Assembly (NCBI GenBank): GCA_900546115.1 | Contig: URBQ01000007.1 | Coordinates: 1-64,000, forward strand | DNA length: 64,000 nt | From: an uncultured Collinsella sp. | GTDB taxonomy: Bacteria > Actinomycetota > Coriobacteriia > Coriobacteriales > Coriobacteriaceae | Direction of reading: 5' to 3' | Made by a program: the position numbers and the translations under genes | The notes under the pieces: model-generated | What the model was told of the DNA's origin: nothing | Database searches by the model: none | The model's input: the letters and a program-made list of their open reading frames with translations, nothing else | Part shown: positions 31,698 through 39,520 of the stretch, in pieces | Position numbering within the stretch: position 1 is the stretch's first letter | How the letters are laid out: every line of letters starts with the position of its first letter

Positions 31698-34184
31698 ATG
31701 ACCGAACACCATGCCATCAGCCGCCGAGCATTTACGCTGGGCTTAGGTCTTGCGGCGCTGTCGCCGCTTGCAAGCCTGCCAGAAACCGCGGCACCGGGCA
31801 TTCCCCTGCGAGCGGCATTTGCAGACGACACGCCCAAACCGGCGGAGCACCTCGGTAATTTCGTCATTCGCCTTCGCCCCGCGGGCTATTTTCGTACTGC
31901 AAGCGTCAACCAAGACGGCAACGTTCGCGGCAACGTCTGCCACCTGTTTAATGACGGTACGTCCAACAAGCTCATCCTTGAGAACGTAACGACCAAGAAT
32001 GACGATACAAACTGGTATGCTATCCGCACCTTGCTCAATTTCGAAGAGCATAAAAAGACGGGCTACAGCATTTGGTCGGTCGACGACGACTCGGACAAAG
32101 ACGGAAAGGTCATCCACGTATGGGGCGGCGAGTATGACAACAAGCCCAGCCGCGCTTTTGCGTTCGAGCGTCAATCAAACGGAACCTATATCATCCGAGA
32201 CCGCACGGTCGAGAAAGAAACCGAGAAAAAAGACATTAAGTACTTGGCAATAGAATCGAACGGCAAAGACCAGGACAACAATAAGATCTGCCATAAGAGT
32301 AAGAGCATTCCGTGGGAGCTCGAACTTATCGGTTACGACATGAAAAAGAACGATGCCACGGTTAGCAGCCTCGACTGGATCACGTACAGCAGCTACGTCG
32401 ATGGGCCATGTTGGATGAAATACGTCGACGACAACAAGTTCCTCGACGAGCTGAGCATCCCGGGTACGCACGATTCGGGCACCTGCAGCGTGGACAACGA
32501 CACTGAGCCCCAATCCTCGCAAGTAAAATGCCAGCAGGATTACATTCCCACGCAGTTGCTCGAGGGAATCCGCTATTTTGATATCCGACTCGGAAAGGGC
32601 GACGACCCCGGTATCGACCACGGGATTTTCTACCTACTCAAAAAAGACGGGAACTATCTGCATCTCTCCGATGTCATCGGGTACTTCAAAACGTTTTTGA
32701 ACGAAAACCTGTCAGAAGCGCTCATCATGCTCGTATCGCGCGGCAACGATGAGGCTACCGACGAAAGCATAACGACGGCCTTCGCCAAGGTTATGGCCGA
32801 TAACCCCAACCTGTTCTACACGTCGAGCCACGTCCCCACGCTGGGCGAGGTGCGCGGAAAGATCGTTCTGTTGCGTCGATTTAGGCTCGCCGGCAACAGT
32901 GCAAGCGGCCATACGTGGGGCCTCAACCTTACCGAATGGGATGACAAGATCAAGGCTCACTCCGACAGCACCACTATGTGTCTCGTCCAAGACGCGCGGG
33001 GCTTTGAAGCCGCGGGGGAAACAGGCGACAAAGAGCCCTATTGCACCAAGGTATACGCCCAGGACAAGTACAAACTCACGGGAACCGACAAGCTCAGCTG
33101 GGTCGATAATGCGCTGAAGGAAACGACCGGGCGCACGCGCAACAAGGTGGACGTCGTGGACGATGACAGGGCCAAGGTGCAAGTCCAGGAGCGTTGCTGG
33201 TCTATCAACTACACCAGCTGCACGGGCTTGTCGCACGGAGGCAATCCTTTTACCTCGGCACGAGTAGTCAACGAGCATCTGTACAAGAGCCCGTACATCA
33301 ATCCCAGCGGCACCGAGGATACAAAGTCAGATTACCTCAAGCACATTGGCATCATCGCATCCGACTTTGTTGATGCGGCGCTGGCCCGGAGCATCTATCA
33401 GCGCAATTACGATGCGAAGCACACGCAGTCGGCTTCGTACTACCTCCCGACCCGTATGCGCATGACATACGGCGACTCGCTGAGCGATGCCTCACTCCAG
33501 GATGGCAAGACCGTTGGCGAGGGTCATTTCCGTCTCGTCGACAGCAGCAACGCGCTCAACGCGACAGCTTCGGGCCATGCGTTTGCCATTGAATACGTGG
33601 ATGTCGACGCCCTGGGCAACGAGACCGTTACGGGGCTGCAGGGCTCTGTGCCCATCGATATCGATCCACGCGCGCTGACGCCCCATTTTGAGGGACTCGA
33701 AGGCCTTAAGGCCGGCGAAGACGTGCGCGCCAAGATTGCGGCATCACTCGAGGGCAAGCTCGAAACCGATGCCTGCACGGCCCAGCTCGAGTTTGTGCAC
33801 GACGCGGACGGCGCTCCGGGCACGGCAATGGCCGAGGGCGAAACATTTGCCGCAGGAACGTACTGGGTGCGCGTGAACGGTCTCTTGGGCGACGCGGCGC
33901 AGAACTACACGCTCGCCAGCGACGGAGCCGCAAGCTTTACCGTAGCGGCCTCGGGCAGTGCGGGCGGCACCGGCAGCGACACGGGTTCCAACGCAGGCGG
34001 CGCCGACAAGAACGGCAAGAGCAACAAGAGAGACCAGGGCAAGAGCTCGGGCGGAAAGCTCGCCAACACGGGCGACGGCTCTGGCGTTGCCGCCGGGCTC
34101 GCTGCCGCCGCCGTGGCGACAACGGTCGCAGGTGCAGCAATGCTTGCCAGTGACCGCGACAATACCGAGGACGTTAACGAATAG
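31698..34184 (+). CDS. Tat-exported phosphatidylinositol-specific phospholipase C-like surface protein
   Basis: An 828-residue extracellular enzyme. The N terminus carries a twin-arginine motif (SRRAFTLGLGLAALS; Arg9-Arg10) and signal region. Residues about 50-215 look like a ricin-type or beta-trefoil lectin part. The PI-PLC X domain follows: SIPGTHDSG with catalytic His258, RYFDIRLGKGDD with Asp/Arg, and the second catalytic His308 in IDHGIF; later WGLNLTEWDD and NYTSCTGLSHGG. A beta-rich domain follows at about 590-750. The tail is Gly/Ser/Lys-rich and ends in LANTG (788-792), a membrane helix and charged residues, a sortase sorting signal with A in place of P. It should release GPI- or PI-linked head groups at the host surface. 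Confidence 0.88.
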   Translation: MTEHHAISRRAFTLGLGLAALSPLASLPETAAPGIPLRAAFADDTPKPAEHLGNFVIRLRPAGYFRTASVNQDGNVRGNVCHLFNDGTSNKLILENVTTKNDDTNWYAIRTLLNFEEHKKTGYSIWSVDDDSDKDGKVIHVWGGEYDNKPSRAFAFERQSNGTYIIRDRTVEKETEKKDIKYLAIESNGKDQDNNKICHKSKSIPWELELIGYDMKKNDATVSSLDWITYSSYVDGPCWMKYVDDNKFLDELSIPGTHDSGTCSVDNDTEPQSSQVKCQQDYIPTQLLEGIRYFDIRLGKGDDPGIDHGIFYLLKKDGNYLHLSDVIGYFKTFLNENLSEALIMLVSRGNDEATDESITTAFAKVMADNPNLFYTSSHVPTLGEVRGKIVLLRRFRLAGNSASGHTWGLNLTEWDDKIKAHSDSTTMCLVQDARGFEAAGETGDKEPYCTKVYAQDKYKLTGTDKLSWVDNALKETTGRTRNKVDVVDDDRAKVQVQERCWSINYTSCTGLSHGGNPFTSARVVNEHLYKSPYINPSGTEDTKSDYLKHIGIIASDFVDAALARSIYQRNYDAKHTQSASYYLPTRMRMTYGDSLSDASLQDGKTVGEGHFRLVDSSNALNATASGHAFAIEYVDVDALGNETVTGLQGSVPIDIDPRALTPHFEGLEGLKAGEDVRAKIAASLEGKLETDACTAQLEFVHDADGAPGTAMAEGETFAAGTYWVRVNGLLGDAAQNYTLASDGAASFTVAASGSAGGTGSDTGSNAGGADKNGKSNKRDQGKSSGGKLANTGDGSGVAAGLAAAAVATTVAGAAMLASDRDNTEDVNE

Positions 34185-34213
34185 GCAAGCCAGTCTTTTG
34201 GGCGCATTAACTC

Positions 34214-34251
34214 AATCGGGGCGCAGAATACCGTTCTGCGCCCCGATTTTT
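34214..34251 (+). terminator. Strong rho-independent terminator after the PI-PLC gene
   Basis: AATCGGGGCGCAGAA (34214-34228) and TTCTGCGCCCCGATT (34234-34248) form a perfect 15-bp stem with a 5-nt loop, followed by TTT. Confidence 0.9.
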
Positions 34252-34276
34252 ACCTTGGCCCGAACGCCGCTATCGG

Positions 34277-34546
34277 CTACATCACCATGTTCAGAGCTTT
34301 CACAAATTCCTGGGCCTTCGCACGGCTACTCAGGCTAAAGACGCAAGCGGTCAACAGCCTGTTACGCAGGAAAACGTCGCGACCCTTGATCCTGTTGACC
34401 CCCGTGATGTCCTTAAGGTAGACAATCTCGGTGTGCCTGTCGCCAAAAGTGCCCTTCTTGAGCACCTCGATACGATTGGGGTAGATCTTAACGTCTTTAA
34501 ACCTACCCGAACCTTTGTCCTGGAATAGCAGCGTGTTGTTGTCCAT
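34277..34546 (-). CDS. Small PH-like domain protein
   Basis: An 89-residue protein with the strand-rich pattern of bacterial PH-like domains: LLFQDKGSGRFKDVKIYPNRIEVLKKG, then HTEIVYLKDITGVNRI and a closing amphipathic helix SSRAKAQEFVKALNMV. No membrane segment is present. GGGAGTGACGCGT precedes ATG 34546. The longer frame to 34591 lacks a signal. Such single-domain proteins are often small cytosolic sensors or oligomers of unknown use. It is convergent with the PI-PLC gene and divergent from the DUF1016 nuclease. Confidence 0.7.
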   Translation of the reverse strand: MDNNTLLFQDKGSGRFKDVKIYPNRIEVLKKGTFGDRHTEIVYLKDITGVNRIKGRDVFLRNRLLTACVFSLSSRAKAQEFVKALNMVM

Positions 34547-34714
34547 ACGCGTCACTCCCGTGGGGTTCGCTAAAACTGTCTCTATTGCCACATTTTAGTC
34601 ACCGCAAGGCTCCCATGCGAAGGTGCCAGACAGCACAGCAATTCGTGTCCGCGCGAGGCTTTAAACTAGATGCGATAAAGATGCATTCCACAAGAGGAAA
34701 GTGGGGCGACAGTG

Positions 34715-35764
34715 ATGGGCGAACTGGTAAACCGCGGGGAATCGACAATCGTGCCAGAAGTTTTTTACAAGCAGGTTTCCTCGATCCTCAACGCCGCTCG
34801 CGACAAGGCCTATACCGCCGTTAACTTTGCGATGGTTGAGGCATATTGGGAGATCGGCAAGAGTATTGTTGATGAGCAGGGCGGAGAGGAGCGCGCCAAG
34901 TATGGAGAGGCGCTGCTCAAGGCCCTCGCAATCAGACTTACCAAAGATTTTGGTAAAGGTTTTGAAGCAAGAGAGCTGCGTAAAATGCGTCAGTTCCATC
35001 TTGCATTTCCAATTCGGGACTCACTGCGTCCCGAATTGAGCTGGACACATTACCGCAGGTTAATACGCATTCCTGACCCCGAAACTCGAACATGGTACAT
35101 GAACGAATGCGCCAATTCTCGCTGGAGCACGCGCCAGCTCGAACGCCAGATCAACACCATGTTCCGAGAGCGCCTACTTGCCAGCAAGGACAAGGAGGCC
35201 GTCACCCAGGAAATCCAAAAGCGTGCCCCGGCTCGTCGCCCCGAGGATATCATCCGCGACCCATATGTGCTGGAGTTTTTAGGTTTCTCGGACGATACTG
35301 CGTTTCGCGAGAGCGATCTAGAGCAGGCGCTCATCACGCATCTTCAGAAGTTCCTGCTGGAGCTTGGCCGTGGCTTCGCTTTCGAGGCGCGCCAAAAGCG
35401 CATCACCTTTGATGGGCGCCATTTCTATATTGACCTTGTGTTTTACAACTATCTGATGCGCTGTTTCGTGCTCATCGACCTTAAGACCGATGACCTTACG
35501 CATCAGGACCTGGGCCAGATGCAAATGTATGTGAACTACTACACGCGTGAGCTCATGAACGAAGGCGACAATCCGCCCATAGGCATCGTGCTCTGCGCGG
35601 ACAAAAGCGATTCGATCGTCGAGTACACGCTGCCCGAAGACAACGACCAAGTGTTTGCCGCCAAATACCTGCCGTATCTTCCAAGCAAGGAAGAGCTGGC
35701 GCGCGAGCTGAGTGCCGAGTACCGCGCCATCAACGAAGCGACTAATGGCGAAGTGCAAGGATAG
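34715..35764 (+). CDS. DUF1016/YhcG-family PD-(D/E)XK nuclease
   Basis: A 349-residue YhcG-type protein. An N-terminal helical DUF1016 part (VEAYWEIGKSIVDEQGGEERAKYGEALL ... GFEARELRKMRQFHLAFP) precedes a C-terminal PD-(D/E)XK nuclease: FYIDLVFYNYLMRCFVLIDLKTDDL supplies the D...xLK active-site residues, with GDNPPIGIVLCADKSDSIVEY after it. Members are found in defence islands and mobile elements and near restriction-modification loci; a biochemical role is not settled. GTG 34712 or ATG 34715 could start it. It stands among genes of accessory type (ADP-ribosylglycohydrolase, small ORFs), which fits an imported segment. Confidence 0.88.
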   Translation: MGELVNRGESTIVPEVFYKQVSSILNAARDKAYTAVNFAMVEAYWEIGKSIVDEQGGEERAKYGEALLKALAIRLTKDFGKGFEARELRKMRQFHLAFPIRDSLRPELSWTHYRRLIRIPDPETRTWYMNECANSRWSTRQLERQINTMFRERLLASKDKEAVTQEIQKRAPARRPEDIIRDPYVLEFLGFSDDTAFRESDLEQALITHLQKFLLELGRGFAFEARQKRITFDGRHFYIDLVFYNYLMRCFVLIDLKTDDLTHQDLGQMQMYVNYYTRELMNEGDNPPIGIVLCADKSDSIVEYTLPEDNDQVFAAKYLPYLPSKEELARELSAEYRAINEATNGEVQG

Positions 35765-35827
35765 CAGCACGTTGCGACCGATACCTCCGACGGCGCTCCA
35801 CATCACCCGGGAAAAGAGGAGCTTTCC

Positions 35828-36616
35828 ATGACACACAGACCGAAAACAACACTGCGCGACTGCATCTATGGGCTTGCCGTCGGTGACGCGCTGGGCGTTC
35901 CCTACGAGTTCAGACCTCGTGGCACGTTCGAATGCACCGACATGATCGGCTACGGCACGCACGAGCAGCCCGCCGGCACCTGGAGCGACGACACATCTAT
36001 GACGCTTGCTACCTGCGACTCGATTAGGGAGCTCGGGCACATCGACACCGCGGACATGCGCGACAAGTTCGTAAGCTGGATTGCCCGTGGCGAGTATACG
36101 ATCGACGGCGTTTTCGATTACGGCGGTACGACCGCCCGCGCCCTGCGCACCGGCAAAGGAGGCTCCGGCGAGCGCGACAACGGCAACGGATCGCTCATGC
36201 GCATCGCTCCCCTGGCGTTCACCGATGCGACAGACGAAGAGGTCAGCGAGGTCTCCGCGATTACGCATGCCCACAGAACGTCAACCGACGCATGTATCAT
36301 ATTTGTCGAGCTGATAAGAGACGTGATGAACGACGTGCTCCCCTCGTGGGCGCTTCACCTGAAAGGCGCGCCCGAGCACGAAATCAGGTCTGGCGGCTTC
36401 GTGCTTGACACGCTTAAGGCTGCCACCTGGTGCTTTGTGAACACCAACAGCTACGATGAATGCATGCTTGCCGCCGTCAACCTAGGCGACGACGCCGACA
36501 CCACCGCAGCCGTCGCCGGCGCCCTCGCCGGCACGGTATACGGTATCGAGGCCATCCCGCAGGAGTGGGTCGACACCCTGCGCGATAAAGAGTTGATTGA
36601 GAGCTGCCTGTTTTAG
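35828..36616 (+). CDS. ADP-ribosylglycohydrolase (DraG family)
   Basis: A 262-residue DraG/ARH-type enzyme that removes ADP-ribose from proteins or nucleic acids or small molecules. The binuclear magnesium site is visible: GDALGVPYEF, TWSDDTSM with the metal Asp pair, NGNGSLMR and LGDDADTTAAVAGALAG. AGAGGAG lies 6 nt before the ATG. It is 63 nt downstream of the DUF1016 nuclease and is followed by a 73-residue gene, so the three may form one transcript. Association with a nuclease could mean toxin reversal or defence, but a household hydrolase role is as likely. Confidence 0.9.
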   Translation: MTHRPKTTLRDCIYGLAVGDALGVPYEFRPRGTFECTDMIGYGTHEQPAGTWSDDTSMTLATCDSIRELGHIDTADMRDKFVSWIARGEYTIDGVFDYGGTTARALRTGKGGSGERDNGNGSLMRIAPLAFTDATDEEVSEVSAITHAHRTSTDACIIFVELIRDVMNDVLPSWALHLKGAPEHEIRSGGFVLDTLKAATWCFVNTNSYDECMLAAVNLGDDADTTAAVAGALAGTVYGIEAIPQEWVDTLRDKELIESCLF

Positions 36617-36648
36617 GGCGCCATTCAAGAAATAAGGCAGGAGGCATC

Positions 36649-36870
36649 ATGGAGAGGAAGGTCGCAAATATAGACGAGTTCCAAGTGGACGAAAACGGGA
36701 TTCCGCTATTTCCAGTAGGACTGAAGGAAGAAGCCAGCCTCTATATCCTCCCCGACGGGCGTTACCTCCCCTGCGGGGTCTACAGGACCGCGGACGGCGG
36801 TTCGATCATTTATGAGCCATCCGAACTAAGCTTCTTCGGGCAGATGCTTGCTCAATTCAAAGAGTACTAG
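36649..36870 (+). CDS. Hypothetical 73-residue protein
   Basis: A small soluble protein starting MERKVANIDEFQVDENG, with a central LYILPDGRYLPCGVYRTADGG that reads like a short beta-sheet and a C-terminal helix FGQMLAQFKEY. GGCAGGAGG precedes the ATG with ideal spacing, so it is translated. It lies 32 nt after the ADP-ribosylglycohydrolase and may be its partner. No family recognised. Confidence 0.65.
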   Translation: MERKVANIDEFQVDENGIPLFPVGLKEEASLYILPDGRYLPCGVYRTADGGSIIYEPSELSFFGQMLAQFKEY

Positions 36871-37009
36871 AGGTTTGATCGCCCGTTAGATCGACACTGC
36901 TCAAAACCAGGGGGCAGGCTATCCTCCACCGCGGCCCGTGAGGTAGAATTATGCCTGCCGCGGAATCCGCCTGCGGGCAACGCTCTAATCTCTGATTGGG
37001 GTGAAGCCT

Positions 37010-37102
37010 ATGAACTTGTTTCTTGAAATCCTGCGCCTCTCGATGTATGTAACCGGCATCGTCCGGAACCTCTACTCGATCTGGCGGGAATATAAGCAGT
37101 AA
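37010..37102 (+). CDS. 30-residue hydrophobic peptide, possible type I toxin
   Basis: The frame runs MNLFLEILRLSMYVTGIV and ends WREYKQ: one amphipathic/hydrophobic helix with a charged C terminus. GGGGTGAAG precedes the ATG. A TAGAAT -10-like box lies at 36944-36949, then a structured GC-rich leader (36952-36980, GCCTGCCGCGG ... CTGCGGGC), the peptide and the hairpin at 37125-37150. This is the layout of a short toxin mRNA, but a leader peptide or chance frame cannot be excluded. No antisense RNA can be proven from sequence. Confidence 0.45.
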   Translation: MNLFLEILRLSMYVTGIVRNLYSIWREYKQ

Positions 37103-37124
37103 CGGATAGCGAAGGGAGTCATGC

Positions 37125-37150
37125 AAAGGGCCGGTTGCACCCGGCCCTTT
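37125..37150 (+). terminator. Perfect hairpin after the 30-residue ORF
   Basis: AAAGGGCCGG (37125-37134) pairs exactly with CCGGCCCTTT (37141-37150). The T-run is only the end of the stem. It closes the putative short transcript. The next 230 bases (37151-37379) show no gene. Confidence 0.7.
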
Positions 37151-37379
37151 AGACGATAATACCTGCGTTGCCCGCGCTTCCAAAGTTGACCGACTGAGGA
37201 GCGGGTTCCGCGGCACATCCTGATTTTACCCAGTGGCAAGGCTCTTTTACAGCCGTTCCACCGTTTATTTACATCTGCCAATCAAGACGAGACTACTACG
37301 CACCTTTATTACACACGATATTTTCAGCCTGGTATAACCAAGTTCAATAATAGAATGCAAATCCAACCACCGTGTCTGA

Positions 37380-37484
37380 TTACAAAAAGATTTTTGCCTT
37401 TTCTGCAGCAAACTCTTCCTCGGTAAGCACTCCACTATCACGCAGCGTTGCAAGCCTCTCAAGCCTTGCAACTACATCAATCAC
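37380..37484 (-). pseudogene. SHOCT domain fragment, out of frame with the gene before it
   Basis: The minus strand encodes [20 protein letters not shown] and a following [11 protein letters not shown], a textbook SHOCT (short C-terminal) domain. It is one frame off the end of the 37477-37848 gene, and the two overlap by 8 nt if GTG 37484 is used. SHOCT domains normally end a longer protein, so a one-base indel near 37475-37500 has most likely split an original gene. The alternatives are programmed frameshifting or separate translation. Confidence 0.7.
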
Positions 37485-37848
37485 TATCCGCCAGCGTCTC
37501 AATAGTCTGTGAAACCTGCGGATACCGCTCAAGCTCCTTCGATAGGGCATCGACTATCTCGGCAATATTCTTTGCATTTTTGCCCCCGTTTAATACGTTT
37601 GCCCTGACCTTAGATGACGACTTGACAGTAACACCAGATCCGCCTTCAACTGGAACAACCGAAATACTGATATTTTCGCCCCAAGACCAAAGGCTCATAC
37701 CAATCTCGGCTGCAACTGTTCTTGTTGCGGGCGATGCACTATCAACTTTTACTTTAGGCAGCTTTTCCATAGCTGCCTTCAAGGCATTAAACGTGTCGTC
37801 AGGAGAATACGGTACCTGAAGCTGAAGCTGCTGATCCGCAAAACCCAT
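37477..37848 (-). CDS. Probable N-terminal part of a frameshifted SHOCT-domain protein
   Basis: A 123-residue protein: [24 protein letters not shown] and [34 protein letters not shown] form a compact alpha/beta domain that looks like a steroid-binding or CBS-unrelated START-like fold, followed by [31 protein letters not shown] sits 7 nt before ATG 37848. It ends ETLADSD and the SHOCT domain continues in the next frame (see 37380-37484). Known relatives carry both in one chain. Confidence 0.7.
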   Translation of the reverse strand: MGFADQQLQLQVPYSPDDTFNALKAAMEKLPKVKVDSASPATRTVAAEIGMSLWSWGENISISVVPVEGGSGVTVKSSSKVRANVLNGGKNAKNIAEIVDALSKELERYPQVSQTIETLADSD

Positions 37849-37964
37849 AATCTGGCCTCCGCTTCTTACAAGATTAAGGCTATCGGCAATGGTAGCACGT
37901 TCCCAGCAGTCTTAAATTCGTCTCATGACTTTGCGATGCAGCCCGACGCCCCGGCTCCGCTTCC

Positions 37965-39302
37965 CTACTTCCCAAAGATCGCAGCGAACAATCCCTTGCG
38001 CTTGGGTTTTTCTTCTCGGTAGGAACCCTCGGCAGCCGCTGCCACCTGACGTGGCTGCTCGTCGCCTCCACGGCGCACAATTTGGTACAGGAATGGCGAT
38101 TTGATGTATTTGACCTCGACGGGCGTGGCGTGAACGGTGCTTTCGCCGGACAGATGCAGGCTCGGATTGAGCGGCGCCACAATATGCGTCTCGCGCTTGT
38201 CGCTAAACACCACCGCCGCCGCACGGCCCGTCTGGCCGTTCACGGCAATGCGCACCTGCTCGCCATTACGTCCATCCGACGCGGGACGATCGACAAAGTA
38301 GACCGGCACCATAACCAGGCCGTCCTTGTGCTTGCGGGCCTTGCGCGCCCAGGTGCGGATGCTCTTTTTATTGAGCCCCAGGAAAGTCTCGGCATCGTTG
38401 CCAACAATGTCGAGCGCCAGCTTGTCAATGACCACCTGGTCCTTGGTGGACGCATCGACGGAGACAACGCGGAAGTCGCCTTCCTGCATGGCCGGGTCGA
38501 ACGACCCAACCTTGGCAAAGTCCCATGGCTCCAGAATGCCCATAAGGCGAACGTCCAGGTAGTTTGCCCTGGGATATGCCCAGTCGAGCACCTCGTAGTA
38601 CACCAGGGTCTCCTTGCTCAGGCCCTTGCCCGGGAAGGACGCCATCATGCGCAGGTCCGCGAGCGCCATGGGGAAGTAGAAGAGCATCATGTCGTTTTGA
38701 ATCGCGTCTTCCACATCGTGACCGGCAAAGGCGTCTAGATATCGGCGCACCAGCTCAAGCGCATTGGCGCGCGCCTGCTGCGGCGTTATCTCGCAGGGAA
38801 TACCCTGCTCGGGCACATATTCCGCACCAACGCCCATGGTCAGGCGCTTGCTAAACGTCCCCGGCTTGAGCAGGTCGGCGACACCGATCTTATTGCCGCA
38901 GGACGGGCACTCAAACACGCGCTGGGTCGACTCGCCCTCAAAGGACGCTCCGCAGAAGGGACAGGGGATGCTCACGTGCGTGGCCTCTTGGAACTCCTGG
39001 GCCGTGCCGCGGTCTTCCCACAGCAGATGCTCCAGAACCGACTGATTGCGCCAGTGCTCATTAAAGAAATACCAGTCGGGGTCCACCGGGCGCTCGAGCT
39101 GCGACACATGCGTGAGCTTGAGCAGTCCATCCACCACCGTCAACGGCGTATGGCGAATGCCCAAAGCGCTCTTGGGCTCTCCGGCGTCCGCCTGCCACGG
39201 AATGACCGCACCGCAATAAGCGCACTCAAAGCTGCGCTTAGCTTGGTGCGAGTACATAGGGCCGCCGCAGTTTTGACATTTAATGGCAAACATCTCGTCC
39301 AT
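37965..39302 (-). CDS. Double zinc-ribbon protein of unknown function
   Basis: A 445-residue protein with two cysteine zinc ribbons: CQNCGGPM ... CAYCGA near residue 10-30 and CPFCGASFEG ... CPSCGNKIG near 120-140. A large alpha/beta part follows, with ALELVRRYLDAFAGHDVEDA, LVYYEVLDWAYPRANYLDVRLMGILEP, DAETFLGLNKKSIRTWARKARK and GEQVRIAVNGQTGRAAAVVFSD. No enzyme motif is seen. It ends in a basic tail KPKRKGLFAAIFGK. AGGAGG lies 8 nt before ATG 39302, so the longer frame is not used. It diverges from a metal exporter gene with a palindrome between. Confidence 0.7.
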   Translation of the reverse strand: MDEMFAIKCQNCGGPMYSHQAKRSFECAYCGAVIPWQADAGEPKSALGIRHTPLTVVDGLLKLTHVSQLERPVDPDWYFFNEHWRNQSVLEHLLWEDRGTAQEFQEATHVSIPCPFCGASFEGESTQRVFECPSCGNKIGVADLLKPGTFSKRLTMGVGAEYVPEQGIPCEITPQQARANALELVRRYLDAFAGHDVEDAIQNDMMLFYFPMALADLRMMASFPGKGLSKETLVYYEVLDWAYPRANYLDVRLMGILEPWDFAKVGSFDPAMQEGDFRVVSVDASTKDQVVIDKLALDIVGNDAETFLGLNKKSIRTWARKARKHKDGLVMVPVYFVDRPASDGRNGEQVRIAVNGQTGRAAAVVFSDKRETHIVAPLNPSLHLSGESTVHATPVEVKYIKSPFLYQIVRRGGDEQPRQVAAAAEGSYREEKPKRKGLFAAIFGK

Positions 39303-39375
39303 GGAAACGTCCTCCTTTGCACAGGGGCTGTCGACATTGAGTATGTCGAGCAAACAGGCACATGCCCATACCCAT

Positions 39376-39394
39376 GTGGCCCAAAATGGACCAC
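39376..39394. promoter_or_regulatory. Palindrome between zinc-ribbon gene and CDF exporter
   Basis: GTGGcCCA-AAA-TGGaCCAC is palindromic apart from one mismatched pair and the 3-nt centre. It lies in the 218-nt divergent gap, 73 nt from the zinc-ribbon start and 126 nt from the exporter start, and is a candidate metal-regulator operator. Confidence 0.45.
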
Positions 39395-39520
39395 CCAGGC
39401 AGACGAGAAGGCTCGCTCGTTAGCACCGGCAGACTATTGCTGCATTTTCTGAGCATCGGTGCACGGCGCCCCCGCGCGAGCTACACTATCCCCTTAAACA
39501 TGATTGTGAGGACGACCGCT

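Noticed and set aside
37265..37471. 68-codon minus frame
   Set aside because: It overlaps the SHOCT coding frame in a different register, has no Shine-Dalgarno and looks random.
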